Below, one piece after another: positions 8,801-17,322 of a stretch of DNA of 64,000 bases. The translations under genes were made by a program, and so were the position numbers. The number at the start of each line of letters is the position of its first letter. Within the stretch, counting starts at the first letter, position 1. The notes beneath the pieces were generated by a model, which worked only from the letters and a program-made list of their open reading frames with translations, had not been told where the DNA came from and did not search any database. Source of the stretch: Rhodococcus pseudokoreensis (GTDB taxonomy: Bacteria > Actinomycetota > Actinomycetes > Mycobacteriales > Mycobacteriaceae); NCBI RefSeq assembly GCF_017068395.1, contig NZ_CP070619.1, forward strand, positions 2,852,001 to 2,916,000, read 5' to 3'.

Positions 8801-9850
8801 TCACGGCACGAGGACGGCGCGCCCGCGGATTGCTCCGCGGCGCAGCCGGTCGTACACGTCGACGGCGTCGTCCAATCGGTATGCGGTCGACTCGACGCTC
8901 AGCAGCCCTCGTTGCGCGAGGTCGACCACCGCCTCGAGGTCGGCGCGGGTTCCCCAGAACGGGGCGCTGACCTGCCAGCCGCTGGGCAGTCCGACGTCCT
9001 TGCCGACTGTGAGCCGGCCGCCGCCACTGCCCACGGTGACCAGGCGGCCGCCGGGGCCGAGTAACCGCGCAGCCGATTCCATCGTGGCCGGTGATCCCAC
9101 GAAATCGAAGACCACGTCGGCGGTGCTGTGCCCGGCACCGGCATCGGCCACCTCGCACACAGCCCGGTCGGCCCCCAACCGGCGGGCGAGGTCGCGCGAA
9201 TCCTCGCGGGGATCGACCGCGACGACGGTTCCGGCGCCGAGAGCGCGAAGGATCTGGACGGCAAGGTGGCCCAGTCCCCCGACACCGACCACGACGGCGA
9301 CCGAGTGGCCGTCGACGAGGTCCCGGTTCGTGCGGATCGCGTGGTAGGCGGTCAGGGCCGCATCGGCGAGCGGGGCGGCACTCTCGGGAGCGAGCCCCCG
9401 GGTGCGCACCACGAACCGTTCCGAGGGAACGATCATCGCCTCGGCGAGACCGCCGTCGTGGCCGAGACCGTTGCCGATCGCCCGTAGCCTGCCGTCCGCC
9501 CGCGGACGCAGTTCGTGACAGTAGTTCTCCCGCCCTCGCCTGCAGTTGCGGCATTCCCCGCACGACCAGACGCCGTGGACCACCACGGACTCGCCGATCC
9601 ACGACCGGTCGGCGTCCGGGCCCGCGCCGACCACGGTTCCGGCCACCTCGTGCCCGAGCGTGAGCGGGAGCGGGTAGTCGAACGCACCTGCGGGTGCGTC
9701 CATGACGTGCAGGTCGGATCGGCAGAGCCCGGCGGCCCGGACCTCGATCAGCAGTTCGGCGCCCCGCGGTTCGGGGACTCGGACGCGCTGGACCTGCACG
9801 GGTTCGCCCCAGCCGGTCAGGCGCACTGCTCGCATCGTTTCGACGGCCAT
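8801..9850 (-). CDS. Zinc-dependent alcohol dehydrogenase
   Basis: A 349-residue medium-chain alcohol dehydrogenase. The catalytic zinc region includes CRSDLH and GHEVAG, and the structural zinc lobe has the cysteine pattern CGECRNCRRGRENYC near residues 95-110. The Rossmann motif is GVGGLGHLAVQ, and an aspartate after the second strand (AVDPRED) suggests NAD. Zinc centre and fold imply reversible oxidation of an alcohol to an aldehyde or ketone. It follows the upstream SDR gene by 11 bases. Either ATG 9850 or ATG 9835 can be the start. Confidence 0.9.
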   Translation of the reverse strand: MAVETMRAVRLTGWGEPVQVQRVRVPEPRGAELLIEVRAAGLCRSDLHVMDAPAGAFDYPLPLTLGHEVAGTVVGAGPDADRSWIGESVVVHGVWSCGECRNCRRGRENYCHELRPRADGRLRAIGNGLGHDGGLAEAMIVPSERFVVRTRGLAPESAAPLADAALTAYHAIRTNRDLVDGHSVAVVVGVGGLGHLAVQILRALGAGTVVAVDPREDSRDLARRLGADRAVCEVADAGAGHSTADVVFDFVGSPATMESAARLLGPGGRLVTVGSGGGRLTVGKDVGLPSGWQVSAPFWGTRADLEAVVDLAQRGLLSVESTAYRLDDAVDVYDRLRRGAIRGRAVLVP

Positions 9851-9861
9851 GATCCTGTCGC

Positions 9862-10623
9862 CTACCTGGCTGCCCAGCCGCCGTCGACGACGAGCGTCTG
9901 CCCGGTGACGTACGAAGACGCATCCGACGCGAGGAACAGCACGGCGCCGTCCACCTCGCCTGCCCGGCCACCGCGGCCGAGCATCGTGTTGCGGCGCACC
10001 CAGTCGGCCGAGCGCTGGTTGCCGAACAGTCCGTCCGTCATTTCGGTATCGAACCATCCGGGCACGACGGCGTTGACACGGGCGCCCCGCCTACCCCACT
10101 GACCCGCCAACTCGCGGGTCAGACCGAGGATGCCCGCCTTCGACGCCGCGTAACTCGCACCGCCGATGGGCGCCGTGGACACCAGACCGATCACCGAGGA
10201 GATGTTGATGATCGAGATCCCTGCGCCCTCCGGAACGGTCGACGTGGCATACGTGGCCAGATGGAAACCCGCCGCGAGGTTGACGTCGAGAATCGACGCG
10301 AATCCGTCGGCGGTCTCGTCCTCGGCGTTCGGAGGTCCGGGCTTGCCGGCGTTGTTGACCAGGATGTCGACGTGGCCGGTTTCCTCGCGGGCGCGGTCGA
10401 CGAGGCGGCGGCGGTCGGCGTCGACGGTGATGTCGCATTCGACCGGGACCACGGTGTCGACCTCCGCTGCCAGTGCCTCGAGCCGATCGACCCGGCGGGC
10501 GGCCGCGTAGACGGTGGCGCCTGCCGCCGCCAGCGTCCGCGCGAAACCCATTCCCAGTCCGGACGACGCACCCGTGACGACAGCGACGCGGCCGCTCAGC
10601 TGGAACAGCTCGGGTACCTGCAT
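9862..10623 (-). CDS. SDR family oxidoreductase
   Basis: A 253-residue classical SDR. It shows TGASSGLGMGFA near the N-terminus, NNAG in the middle, the active-site pattern ISSVIG followed by YAASK, and the closing motif YVTGQTLVVDGGW. An arginine-rich stretch after the second strand (AARRVDR) favours NADP. The start is ATG at 10623 behind AGGAG, eight bases away; a longer frame begins at 10653 without a good site. It is one of two tandem SDRs that may oxidise or reduce successive hydroxy or keto intermediates. Confidence 0.9.
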   Translation of the reverse strand: MQVPELFQLSGRVAVVTGASSGLGMGFARTLAAAGATVYAAARRVDRLEALAAEVDTVVPVECDITVDADRRRLVDRAREETGHVDILVNNAGKPGPPNAEDETADGFASILDVNLAAGFHLATYATSTVPEGAGISIINISSVIGLVSTAPIGGASYAASKAGILGLTRELAGQWGRRGARVNAVVPGWFDTEMTDGLFGNQRSADWVRRNTMLGRGGRAGEVDGAVLFLASDASSYVTGQTLVVDGGWAAR

Positions 10624-10658
10624 GTGGTTGGCTCCTACTCCTGTTCGTGGCACGCGCG

Positions 10659-11420
10659 TCAGTAGACGGCGGTGCGTCCGCCGTCGACCGGGATCACGGC
10701 GCCCGTGGTGTAGCCGGCGCGGTCCCCCGCCAGATGCACGACGAGGCCGGCGATTTCATCCGGATGCCCCAGCCGTCCGGCGGGGAGCCGGTCGGTGATC
10801 TTGCCGATGAACTCGTCGTCCCAGTCGGCTGCCATGTCGGTCGCGAATCCGCCCGGCATGATGCAGTTCACCCGCACCCGTGGCGCGTATTCCTGAGCGA
10901 ACGCCATCGTCAGCGCGTTGAGGCCGTTCTTCGACGCCGCATACATCGCCTCCGGTGGGCTGGGCCGCACCGCGCCGATGCTCGAGATGTTGATGATCGA
11001 ACCGCCCCCGGCCGCGCTCATCCTGGCGCCGGCCACCGCCATCAGCCGGAACGGGCCCTTGAGGTTGACTTCGATCGTCTTGTCGAACAGTGACTCGGAC
11101 ACCGACTCCAGTGTCGGTGACAGGGGTGCGATGCCGGCGTTGTTCACGACGACGTCCAGCTTCCCGAATCGGGTGACGATGTGTTCGACCGCAGTTTCGA
11201 TCGCGTCCCACTTCCCGACGTGCAGTGCGAGCGGTTCGGCGATTCCACCGGTGTCCCGGACGATCGCACGGGCCGCGGAGACGCACGCCTCCTCCTTGCG
11301 GCTCGACACGATCACGGTCGCTCCTGCGGCGGCGAGCCCGCCGGCGATGGCGTATCCGAGCCCGCGGGTCGCCCCCGTGACGAGTGCGACCTTGCCTTTC
11401 AACTCCTGTGTCGTGTTCAT
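10659..11420 (-). CDS. SDR family oxidoreductase (FabG-like)
   Basis: A 253-residue classical SDR with TGATRGLGYAIA at the N-terminus, NNAG in the middle, SSIGAVRPSPP before YAASK, and a C-terminal TTGAVIPVDGG. The serine and arginine after the second strand (SSRKEE) suggest NADP. The start codon overlaps the stop of the acyl-CoA dehydrogenase gene (ATGA). FabG-like enzymes act on beta-keto/beta-hydroxy acyl thioesters, which would suit the beta-oxidation role suggested by the neighbours. Confidence 0.9.
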   Translation of the reverse strand: MNTTQELKGKVALVTGATRGLGYAIAGGLAAAGATVIVSSRKEEACVSAARAIVRDTGGIAEPLALHVGKWDAIETAVEHIVTRFGKLDVVVNNAGIAPLSPTLESVSESLFDKTIEVNLKGPFRLMAVAGARMSAAGGGSIINISSIGAVRPSPPEAMYAASKNGLNALTMAFAQEYAPRVRVNCIMPGGFATDMAADWDDEFIGKITDRLPAGRLGHPDEIAGLVVHLAGDRAGYTTGAVIPVDGGRTAVY

Positions 11421-12619
11421 GCGTACTTCTTCAGTTCGAGGCGCGCGATCGTGCGCAGGTGGACTTCGTTGGGGCCGTCGGCGATCTGCAGTGCCCGGGT
11501 GATCGCGTACAGCCGGGCGAGGATCGTGTCGTCACTCACCCCCGCGGCGCCGTGCGCCTGGACGGCGTGGTCGACCACGCGATGCGCAACCTCCATCGCG
11601 GCCACCTTGATCGCCGCGACCTCCGAGCGGGCCGCGGCGTTGCCGCGGGTGTCCATCAGCCACGACGACTGAAGGACCAGCAGCCGGATCTGGTCGATCT
11701 CCATCCGGCTCCGCGCAATCCATTCACGCACCACACCGCGATCGGCGAGAGGTCCGCCGAAAGCGGTGCGCTGCAGGACTCGCCGGCACATCAGGTCGAG
11801 GGCGCGTTCGGCCATGCCGATCGCGCGCATCGCGTAGTGCATGCGTCCCGGCCCGAGCCGGCCCTGCGCGATCGCGAACCCGTCGCCCTCGGCTCCGAGC
11901 ATGTGGTCGGCCGGCACCCGCACGTCCGTGAACTGGACCTCGCCGTGGCCGAGCCGGTCCCGGTAGCCGAACATGGGCAGATCGCGGAGCACCTCGATGC
12001 CGGGAGCATCCGCGGGCACCAGGATCATGCTCTGCTGCCGGTACGTCGGGGCGTCGGGATCGGACTTGCCCATGAAGATGACGAGTTTGCAGTCGGGATC
12101 GAGAATGCCCGAGGTGTACCACTTCCGGCCGTTCAGGACGTACTCGTCGCCGTCGCGGCGGATGGTCGAGGTGATGTTCGTGGCGTCCGAACTCGCCACC
12201 TCCGGTTCCGTCATCGCGAACGCCGACCTGATCGTGCAGTCGAGGAGCGGCGCGAGCCAGCGGGACTGCTGCTGCGGGGTGCCGTACATCGCGAGGATTT
12301 CCATGTTGCCGGTGTCGGGTGCCGAGCAGTTGATCGCCTCGTTGCCGATCACCGACCGTCCGACCATCTCGGCAAGAGGCGCGTATTCGAGGTTGGTGAG
12401 CCCCGCGCCCCATTCGCCGTGCGTCATGAAGAGGTTCCACAGTCCGAGTTCCCGGGCCTTCGCCTGCAGGTCCAGCATGACCTTCGGCTGTTCGTGCGGG
12501 TTGTCGTTCGACCTGATCTGCTCGTCGTACACGGCCTCGGCCGGATAGACGTGCTCCTCCATGAAGGTTCGCAGTTGCTCGAGCAGTCGCTCGGTGCGTG
12601 CGGAGTATCCGAAGTCCAC
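11417..12619 (-). CDS. Acyl-CoA dehydrogenase (ACAD10/11-like)
   Basis: A 400-residue flavoprotein dehydrogenase. The flavin and substrate region reads FAMTEPEVASSDATNI and then GRKWYTSG, typical of the family. The C-terminal motif is QIADGPNEVHLRTIA, the form found in the ACAD10/11 group rather than the GGTxEIxRN form. The neighbouring APH-type gene (12672-13634) fits this, since ACAD10/11 carry that domain fused at their N-terminus. The reaction is probably alpha,beta-desaturation of an acyl-CoA, with electrons passing to an electron-transfer flavoprotein not encoded here. Confidence 0.92.
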   Translation of the reverse strand: MDFGYSARTERLLEQLRTFMEEHVYPAEAVYDEQIRSNDNPHEQPKVMLDLQAKARELGLWNLFMTHGEWGAGLTNLEYAPLAEMVGRSVIGNEAINCSAPDTGNMEILAMYGTPQQQSRWLAPLLDCTIRSAFAMTEPEVASSDATNITSTIRRDGDEYVLNGRKWYTSGILDPDCKLVIFMGKSDPDAPTYRQQSMILVPADAPGIEVLRDLPMFGYRDRLGHGEVQFTDVRVPADHMLGAEGDGFAIAQGRLGPGRMHYAMRAIGMAERALDLMCRRVLQRTAFGGPLADRGVVREWIARSRMEIDQIRLLVLQSSWLMDTRGNAAARSEVAAIKVAAMEVAHRVVDHAVQAHGAAGVSDDTILARLYAITRALQIADGPNEVHLRTIARLELKKYA

Positions 12620-12671
12620 GTGTCGTCCTTTCTGTTCCTGTCAGCGCCTCGAGCGGTGCGCGAAAGAGTGG

Positions 12672-13634
12672 TCAGGCAAGTAGTGCGGTGCCGCTGCGAA
12701 TGAGCTGGGAGATGGTGTCGGGCAGCCGTTCCTGGTCGGGGTCGTGGTGGCGGCCCTCCCGGTGCCTGCGCAGGTTGTGGCCCATGATCGCCGCCATCTT
12801 CAGACGGCCGAGTGCGTTGAACCAGTGCATGTCCGGCAGAGCCGGCTGGTCCCCGGTATAGAGGTCGATCAGTTCGTCCCCGGACGGCAGGTTCGGCACC
12901 GCGCGACCCACGCCGGGGAAGTTGGTGCCGTCGGCGAAGACGAGGAACCAGCCCAACTCGACCCGCGGATCGCCCACGCTCCAGATCTCCCAGTCGATCA
13001 ATGCCGCCGGCTCCGTGCCGCGCGCAAGGATGTTGCCGAGCCGGTAGTCGCCGTGCACCAACGTGGGCGCCATCCCGTCCGGGACGTCGGCGGCGAGCAG
13101 ACGCAGCAACTCCTCGCCCCCGCTCACGAGTTCGGGGGGAACGGCGTCCAGGGTGCGTTGCCACCGCACCAGTTCGGCGCCGGGCGACAACGGATCTCCG
13201 GCGGCCGGGATCGTGTCGAGGGGCACCGCGTGCAGCAGCGGGAGTACCTCGGCGGCCCGGCGCATCCGCGCGGCAGCGACGGCCGGTTCGACCGCCGGCG
13301 TGTCGAGCACCGGTTCGAGTGATTCGCCTGCGACGCACTCCATCGCGAACCACGCCGGACCGTCTTCGTCGACGGTGACGATTCGGGGCACGGGAACCGC
13401 TGTGGCTCCGAGCGTTTCCATGATCCTCGCCTGGCGAACCATGTCGTGCCGCCCGATGGGACGCTGCCCCTCGGGCACGGCCTTGACGACGAGGTCGCCG
13501 TCACCGGTCCGGACCTTGTAGGTCAGTCCGGAGTGCCCGCCGAGTAGCGGCTCGAGCGGGCCGACGTCGAGGCCCGGGTTCTGCTCGCGCAGGCGACGCG
13601 CCACACGGTCGTCGAGGGTGATCGTTGCACTCAC
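12672..13634 (-). CDS. APH-type phosphotransferase family protein
   Basis: A 320-residue protein with the aminoglycoside phosphotransferase/choline kinase fold. The Brenner-type catalytic motif is VHGDYRLGNILA (about residues 198-209) and the metal motif is IDWEIWSVGDPR. In mitochondrial ACAD10/11 this domain phosphorylates 4-hydroxyacyl-CoA so that the hydroxyl can be removed. By analogy a similar role is likely here and would imply a hydroxylated acyl intermediate (inference). It starts at GTG, overlapping the upstream dehydrogenase stop (GTGA). Antibiotic resistance is an unlikely role in this setting. Confidence 0.85.
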   Translation of the reverse strand: MSATITLDDRVARRLREQNPGLDVGPLEPLLGGHSGLTYKVRTGDGDLVVKAVPEGQRPIGRHDMVRQARIMETLGATAVPVPRIVTVDEDGPAWFAMECVAGESLEPVLDTPAVEPAVAAARMRRAAEVLPLLHAVPLDTIPAAGDPLSPGAELVRWQRTLDAVPPELVSGGEELLRLLAADVPDGMAPTLVHGDYRLGNILARGTEPAALIDWEIWSVGDPRVELGWFLVFADGTNFPGVGRAVPNLPSGDELIDLYTGDQPALPDMHWFNALGRLKMAAIMGHNLRRHREGRHHDPDQERLPDTISQLIRSGTALLA

Positions 13635-14836
13635 GGGCGGGGCTCCCTCGGCAGGCCGAGCACGCGCTCGGCGAGAATGTTGCGCTGGATCTCGTCGGTG
13701 CCGCCCGCGATGCGGTATCCCGGTGCGCCGAGCACGTGCTCGGTCCACGCGAATGTGCCCCACTCGCCCGAGTCGGCGATCAGGTCGCGCCCCAGCAGCA
13801 TTCGGACGACTTCCGAGGTGCGCGCCATGGTGTCGGTGGCGAGCAACTTACCCACCGACGCCTCCGGACCGGGATCCTTGTCGGCGACCACCGCGGCGGC
13901 CACCCGCATTCCCGTCACCCGCTGGACATAGCTGCGCGTCACCAGATCCGCGACCTTGTCGCGCTCGATCTCGGACAGTTCACGGCCCAGGTGGCGGGCG
14001 AGTTCGACGGCCTGGTCCGCGTTGGCCAGGCCGAGATTCCCGGCGTCGAGGCGCTCGGCCGCCAGCACGGTCAATGCGACCGGCCAGCCCTGCCCCACCG
14101 GCCCCAGCCGGTAGTCGTCCGACAGTTCGACGCCGTCGAGATACACCTCGTTGAAGGAACTGCCCCCGGTCATCTGGCGGATCGGCCGGACGGTGACGCC
14201 CGGGGCGTCCATCGGGACCAGGAAGACGGTGAGGCCCTTGTGTTTGGGCGCGTCGGGGTCGGTGCGGCACACCGCGACCCCGACGTCGGCGACCCGGGCC
14301 CCGGACGTCCAGACCTTGTGTCCGGTGATCGTCCACCGGCCGTCCCGCTCGACCGCTCTCGTCCGGACCGCCGCCAGGTCGGATCCGGCTTCGGTTTCCG
14401 AGAACAGCTGACAGGCGATGATGTCGGTGCGGAGCATCGCCCGCACGTACCGCTCGCACTGCTCGGGCGTTCCCCACTGGGCGATGGCCGGCGCGACCAG
14501 TTGCTGAGTGACCGAGAACATTTCGGTTCGGCGCGGAACGTCGAATGCGTTCTCCTCCCGCCGGAAGGCGAGCACGTAGGACATCGGCAGGCCGCGTCCG
14601 CCGAATTCGACCGGCCAGTTCATCGAACCCCAGCCGGCGTCGAACTTCGTCTGCTCGTACGCGCGGATGTGGTCGGTCTCTTCGCGTTCCTGCGCCGCGG
14701 TCCAGTTCTCGAAAACGGCGACCGAGTCGGGTCCCACCCCCCATTTGATCTGGGTGCGTGGTTCGGCGACCGTGCGCAGCCATGCGCGTGCGTCGTCCAC
14801 GAACTGGTCCAGGCCGGGCATCGTTGCTTGATTCAT
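13631..14836 (-). CDS. Acyl-CoA dehydrogenase
   Basis: A 401-residue acyl-CoA dehydrogenase. It has the FAD/substrate motif QLFSETEAGSDLAAVRT, the GHKVWTSG segment, and the C-terminal GGTDEIQRNILAERVLGLP that binds flavin across the dimer. This complete C-terminus contrasts with the dehydrogenase at 17323, and the two could form the mixed alpha2beta2 complexes known for actinobacterial FadE proteins (inference). It is separated by 9 bases from the thiolase gene downstream of its own start side and overlaps the kinase-like gene by 4 bases. Confidence 0.92.
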   Translation of the reverse strand: MNQATMPGLDQFVDDARAWLRTVAEPRTQIKWGVGPDSVAVFENWTAAQEREETDHIRAYEQTKFDAGWGSMNWPVEFGGRGLPMSYVLAFRREENAFDVPRRTEMFSVTQQLVAPAIAQWGTPEQCERYVRAMLRTDIIACQLFSETEAGSDLAAVRTRAVERDGRWTITGHKVWTSGARVADVGVAVCRTDPDAPKHKGLTVFLVPMDAPGVTVRPIRQMTGGSSFNEVYLDGVELSDDYRLGPVGQGWPVALTVLAAERLDAGNLGLANADQAVELARHLGRELSEIERDKVADLVTRSYVQRVTGMRVAAAVVADKDPGPEASVGKLLATDTMARTSEVVRMLLGRDLIADSGEWGTFAWTEHVLGAPGYRIAGGTDEIQRNILAERVLGLPREPRP

Positions 14837-14845
14837 CGCTCTTCC

Positions 14846-15994
14846 TCAGACTGACAGGACGGTGCAGGCGCTGATCCCGGGCGCACCGTAGACGTGGGTG
14901 AATCCGATGCGCGGGCTGCCGGGCACCTGCCGGGCACCGGCCTCCCCGCGCAATTGCGTGACGATCTCGTGTATCTGCCGGAGGCCGGACGCGCCGATCG
15001 GTTCCCCGTTCGCGATGCAGCCGCCGTCGGTGTTGATCGGAATCCGTCCGCCGATCTCCGTCTCCCCCGCGGCGATCAGCTTTTCCTGTTCGCCGTGCTC
15101 GCAGAATCCGCATTCGGCCAGGTGCATGATCTCGGCGCCGCTCTCCGTGTCCTGGAGTTGCGCGACGTCCACGTCGGAAGGTCCGAGTCCGGCCTGCTCG
15201 AATGCGGCGGCCGCGGTGGACGTGCTCACACTCGACGGGGTTCCCGCACCCTGTATCGACGGACCGAACACTTCGAACGAGCCGAACCGGCGGGTGCCCG
15301 CCGCAATGCCCCGCAGGTGCACCGGTCGCCCGCCGAGTCGCCGGACGGCGGCCTCGCTCGCCACGACGACGGCCGCACCGCCCTCGCCGGGTGAGCAGAA
15401 CATGTACCGGGTCAGGGGGTCGTTGACCATGCCCGCGGCGGCGATCGTCTCGGCGGACATCGGTTCACGCCGCCAGGCATTCGGGTTCAGGGAGCCGTTG
15501 CGGTACGCCTTCTCCGCGACGGCGGCCAGTGTGGGGGCACTGATTCCGTGTTCGCGCATGTACCGCGCGATCTTGATACCGAAGAACTGGGTGGTGACCA
15601 TGAGACCCGCCTCGCCGTACCCGACGGGCAGACCCCAGTCCTGTGGCGCCGGGTCGAACGCGCCGCGCGGGTGCTTGTCGAAGCCGACCGCGAGTGCGAT
15701 GTCGGCGGCGCCCGCACGAATGGCGTTGACTGCCGACACCAGTGCGCTACCCCCTGTCGCGCAACCGTTCTTGACGTTGGTGAACGGGATTCCGGTGAGT
15801 CCGAGTTCGAACACCAGGGTGTCGGCGAGCCCGGAGCCGTCGCTGCCACCGAACGCGACCTGAACGTCGGTCCACGCGATGCCCGCGTCGGCCAGGGCGG
15901 ACGCGATCGCGTCCAGGGCGAGCCCGCGGCCGGTCTTGTCCGGTTGACGCCCGAATTTCGACAGTCCGGCCCCGATGATCGACACGGTGGACAT
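14846..15994 (-). CDS. Thiolase family protein (acetyl-CoA acetyltransferase, SCP2-like)
   Basis: A 382-residue thiolase. The nucleophile is probably Cys78 in NGCATGGSAL, and the C-terminal region has GGCIANGEPIGASGLRQI. This is the non-canonical SCP2-type thiolase subfamily that often pairs with a DUF35 protein. The start overlaps the stop of that DUF35 gene by one base (TGATG), a common and telling arrangement. It would cleave a beta-ketoacyl-CoA in the last step of a chain-shortening round. Some members lack thiolase activity and act as aldolases with DUF35, so the precise reaction is open. Confidence 0.9.
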   Translation of the reverse strand: MSTVSIIGAGLSKFGRQPDKTGRGLALDAIASALADAGIAWTDVQVAFGGSDGSGLADTLVFELGLTGIPFTNVKNGCATGGSALVSAVNAIRAGAADIALAVGFDKHPRGAFDPAPQDWGLPVGYGEAGLMVTTQFFGIKIARYMREHGISAPTLAAVAEKAYRNGSLNPNAWRREPMSAETIAAAGMVNDPLTRYMFCSPGEGGAAVVVASEAAVRRLGGRPVHLRGIAAGTRRFGSFEVFGPSIQGAGTPSSVSTSTAAAAFEQAGLGPSDVDVAQLQDTESGAEIMHLAECGFCEHGEQEKLIAAGETEIGGRIPINTDGGCIANGEPIGASGLRQIHEIVTQLRGEAGARQVPGSPRIGFTHVYGAPGISACTVLSV

Positions 15995-16377
15995 CAGCGG
16001 GTCTCCTTCAGATAAGCGTCGGTGGCGAACCGGGGCACCGGTGCCGTGGCGACCAAGGTCACCGGCGCCCCGTCGTCCAACTCGTCGAAGTCGTGGCAGT
16101 CGAGCACGCCTTCGACCCTGATTCCCTCGGGGAGTTCGACGTAGCCGACCGCGAACGGCGAGAACCCGTCCGGCGGCGGAACATACGGCGGCGATTTCGG
16201 GGCGAACCGCTGTACCGTGTACGCCCAGACCGTTCCGCGTGCACTCAAGGTGAACGGCGACGTCACTGTCCCGGCGCACCTCGAGCACACGGTGGTGGCC
16301 GGGAACGCGACGGTCGAACAGTGGGCGCAGCGGCTCGCTTCGAGCGCCGGCGCGGTGGGTGTCTCGCCCATCCTCAT
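15994..16377 (-). CDS. DUF35 zinc-ribbon/OB-fold protein, thiolase partner
   Basis: A 127-residue protein with an N-terminal rubredoxin-like zinc ribbon (Cys17, Cys20, Cys31 and Cys34 in CAHC and CSRC) followed by an OB fold with LSARGTVWAYTVQ and the FAVGYVELPEG pattern. DUF35 proteins bind acyl-CoA and form complexes with SCP2-type thiolases or thiolase-like aldolases. Its stop overlaps the thiolase start, so the complex is probably assembled during translation. A start at the third residue (MGETP) is also possible. Confidence 0.9.
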   Translation of the reverse strand: MRMGETPTAPALEASRCAHCSTVAFPATTVCSRCAGTVTSPFTLSARGTVWAYTVQRFAPKSPPYVPPPDGFSPFAVGYVELPEGIRVEGVLDCHDFDELDDGAPVTLVATAPVPRFATDAYLKETR

Positions 16378-16410
16378 TCTCTCCTCGGGATTCGTCGTCG
16401 GGGGGTCGGG

Positions 16411-17199
16411 TCAGCGACCGACCCACTTCGGCTCACGCTTTTCGAGGAACGCGTTCACGCCTTCGCGTGCGTCCTCCGACTGCAGCGCGTTGCCGACGGC
16501 GAGGTGCTCCATCACCATGAGCGACTGGATGTCCGCGTCGAGACCGCGGTCGATGCACATCTTGGTGAGCTTCATCATGAACGGGCTCTTGTCGACGATC
16601 GGGGCGATGAACTCGGCGAGAAGCTTGTCCAGGTCGTCGGCCGGCGCCGACGCGTTGATCAGGTCGAAGGCCTCCGCCTCCTTGCCGGTGAGGAGCTTGC
16701 CGGTGAGCATGAGTTCCTTCGTCTTGCGAACGCCGATCATGCGCGGCAGCCGGTAGATCGGGCCCGCCCCACCGAACAGTGCGCGGCGGATGTGGAAGTC
16801 GCCGATCCGGGCGTCCTCGGCGGCGATCGCGAAGTCGCAGGAGATCATCAACTCGAAACCGCCTGCGGTGACGAAGCCTTCGAGGACGGCGACAGACGGG
16901 GTGTTCATCGAGTACAGGCGGTCGCACACCCGGGCCGACAGCACCGCGACATCCATCGCGGTGGTGGAGCCGACGTACTTCTCCCGCAGTTCGTCTAGGT
17001 CGAATCCCGAGCAGAACGTGCCGTCACGTCCACGCAGGACCAGCACCTTCAGTTCGGGGTCGCTGTCGACCTCGACGATGATCTCGTCGAGGCGGTGCAG
17101 CAACTCGACGGTGACCGCGTTCTTCTTGTGCGGGCGGTTGAGCCACACGCGGGCGATGTCGCCGTCCTTCTCGAGCACGATGTGGTCGGTGTCCACCAT
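16411..17199 (-). CDS. Enoyl-CoA hydratase/isomerase family protein (crotonase)
   Basis: A 262-residue crotonase-fold protein with NRPHKKNAV near the N-terminus, an oxyanion-hole region around GGFELMISCDFAIAA, and the RLPRMIG segment. Compared with rat mitochondrial enoyl-CoA hydratase, the second catalytic glutamate (Glu164 equivalent) is kept in RKTKELML. The first (Glu144 equivalent) falls on a histidine in GDFHIRRAL. It may therefore be an isomerase, hydrolase or other crotonase rather than a simple hydratase. It has its own operator copy at 17226-17238, 27 bases before the ATG. Confidence 0.88.
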   Translation of the reverse strand: MVDTDHIVLEKDGDIARVWLNRPHKKNAVTVELLHRLDEIIVEVDSDPELKVLVLRGRDGTFCSGFDLDELREKYVGSTTAMDVAVLSARVCDRLYSMNTPSVAVLEGFVTAGGFELMISCDFAIAAEDARIGDFHIRRALFGGAGPIYRLPRMIGVRKTKELMLTGKLLTGKEAEAFDLINASAPADDLDKLLAEFIAPIVDKSPFMMKLTKMCIDRGLDADIQSLMVMEHLAVGNALQSEDAREGVNAFLEKREPKWVGR

Positions 17200-17225
17200 G
17201 TCGGGGTCCTTTCGAGGAATGAAAC

Positions 17226-17238
17226 TGAACTGGATTCA
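17226..17238. promoter_or_regulatory. Operator copy, TGAACTGGATTCA
   Basis: The TGAACT arm is intact and the other arm has two changes. It lies directly before the crotonase gene, the likely first gene of the long crotonase-to-ligase series. A second overlapping symmetry, ACTGAA and TTCAGT, spans 17224-17245, which could mean two dimers bind. Confidence 0.55.
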
Positions 17239-17322
17239 CTTCAGTTCTACGGGGTGCGAGGCGCTCCGTCAATAGCGGGGACGAAGGAGCTTTGGTTTCG
17301 GCCGGCAGCAGCCGGCCTGATG

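Noticed and set aside
12672..13634. Aminoglycoside resistance kinase
   Set aside because: The fold is shared, but the gene is embedded and translationally coupled in an acyl-CoA dehydrogenase operon, which favours an ACAD10/11-like role.
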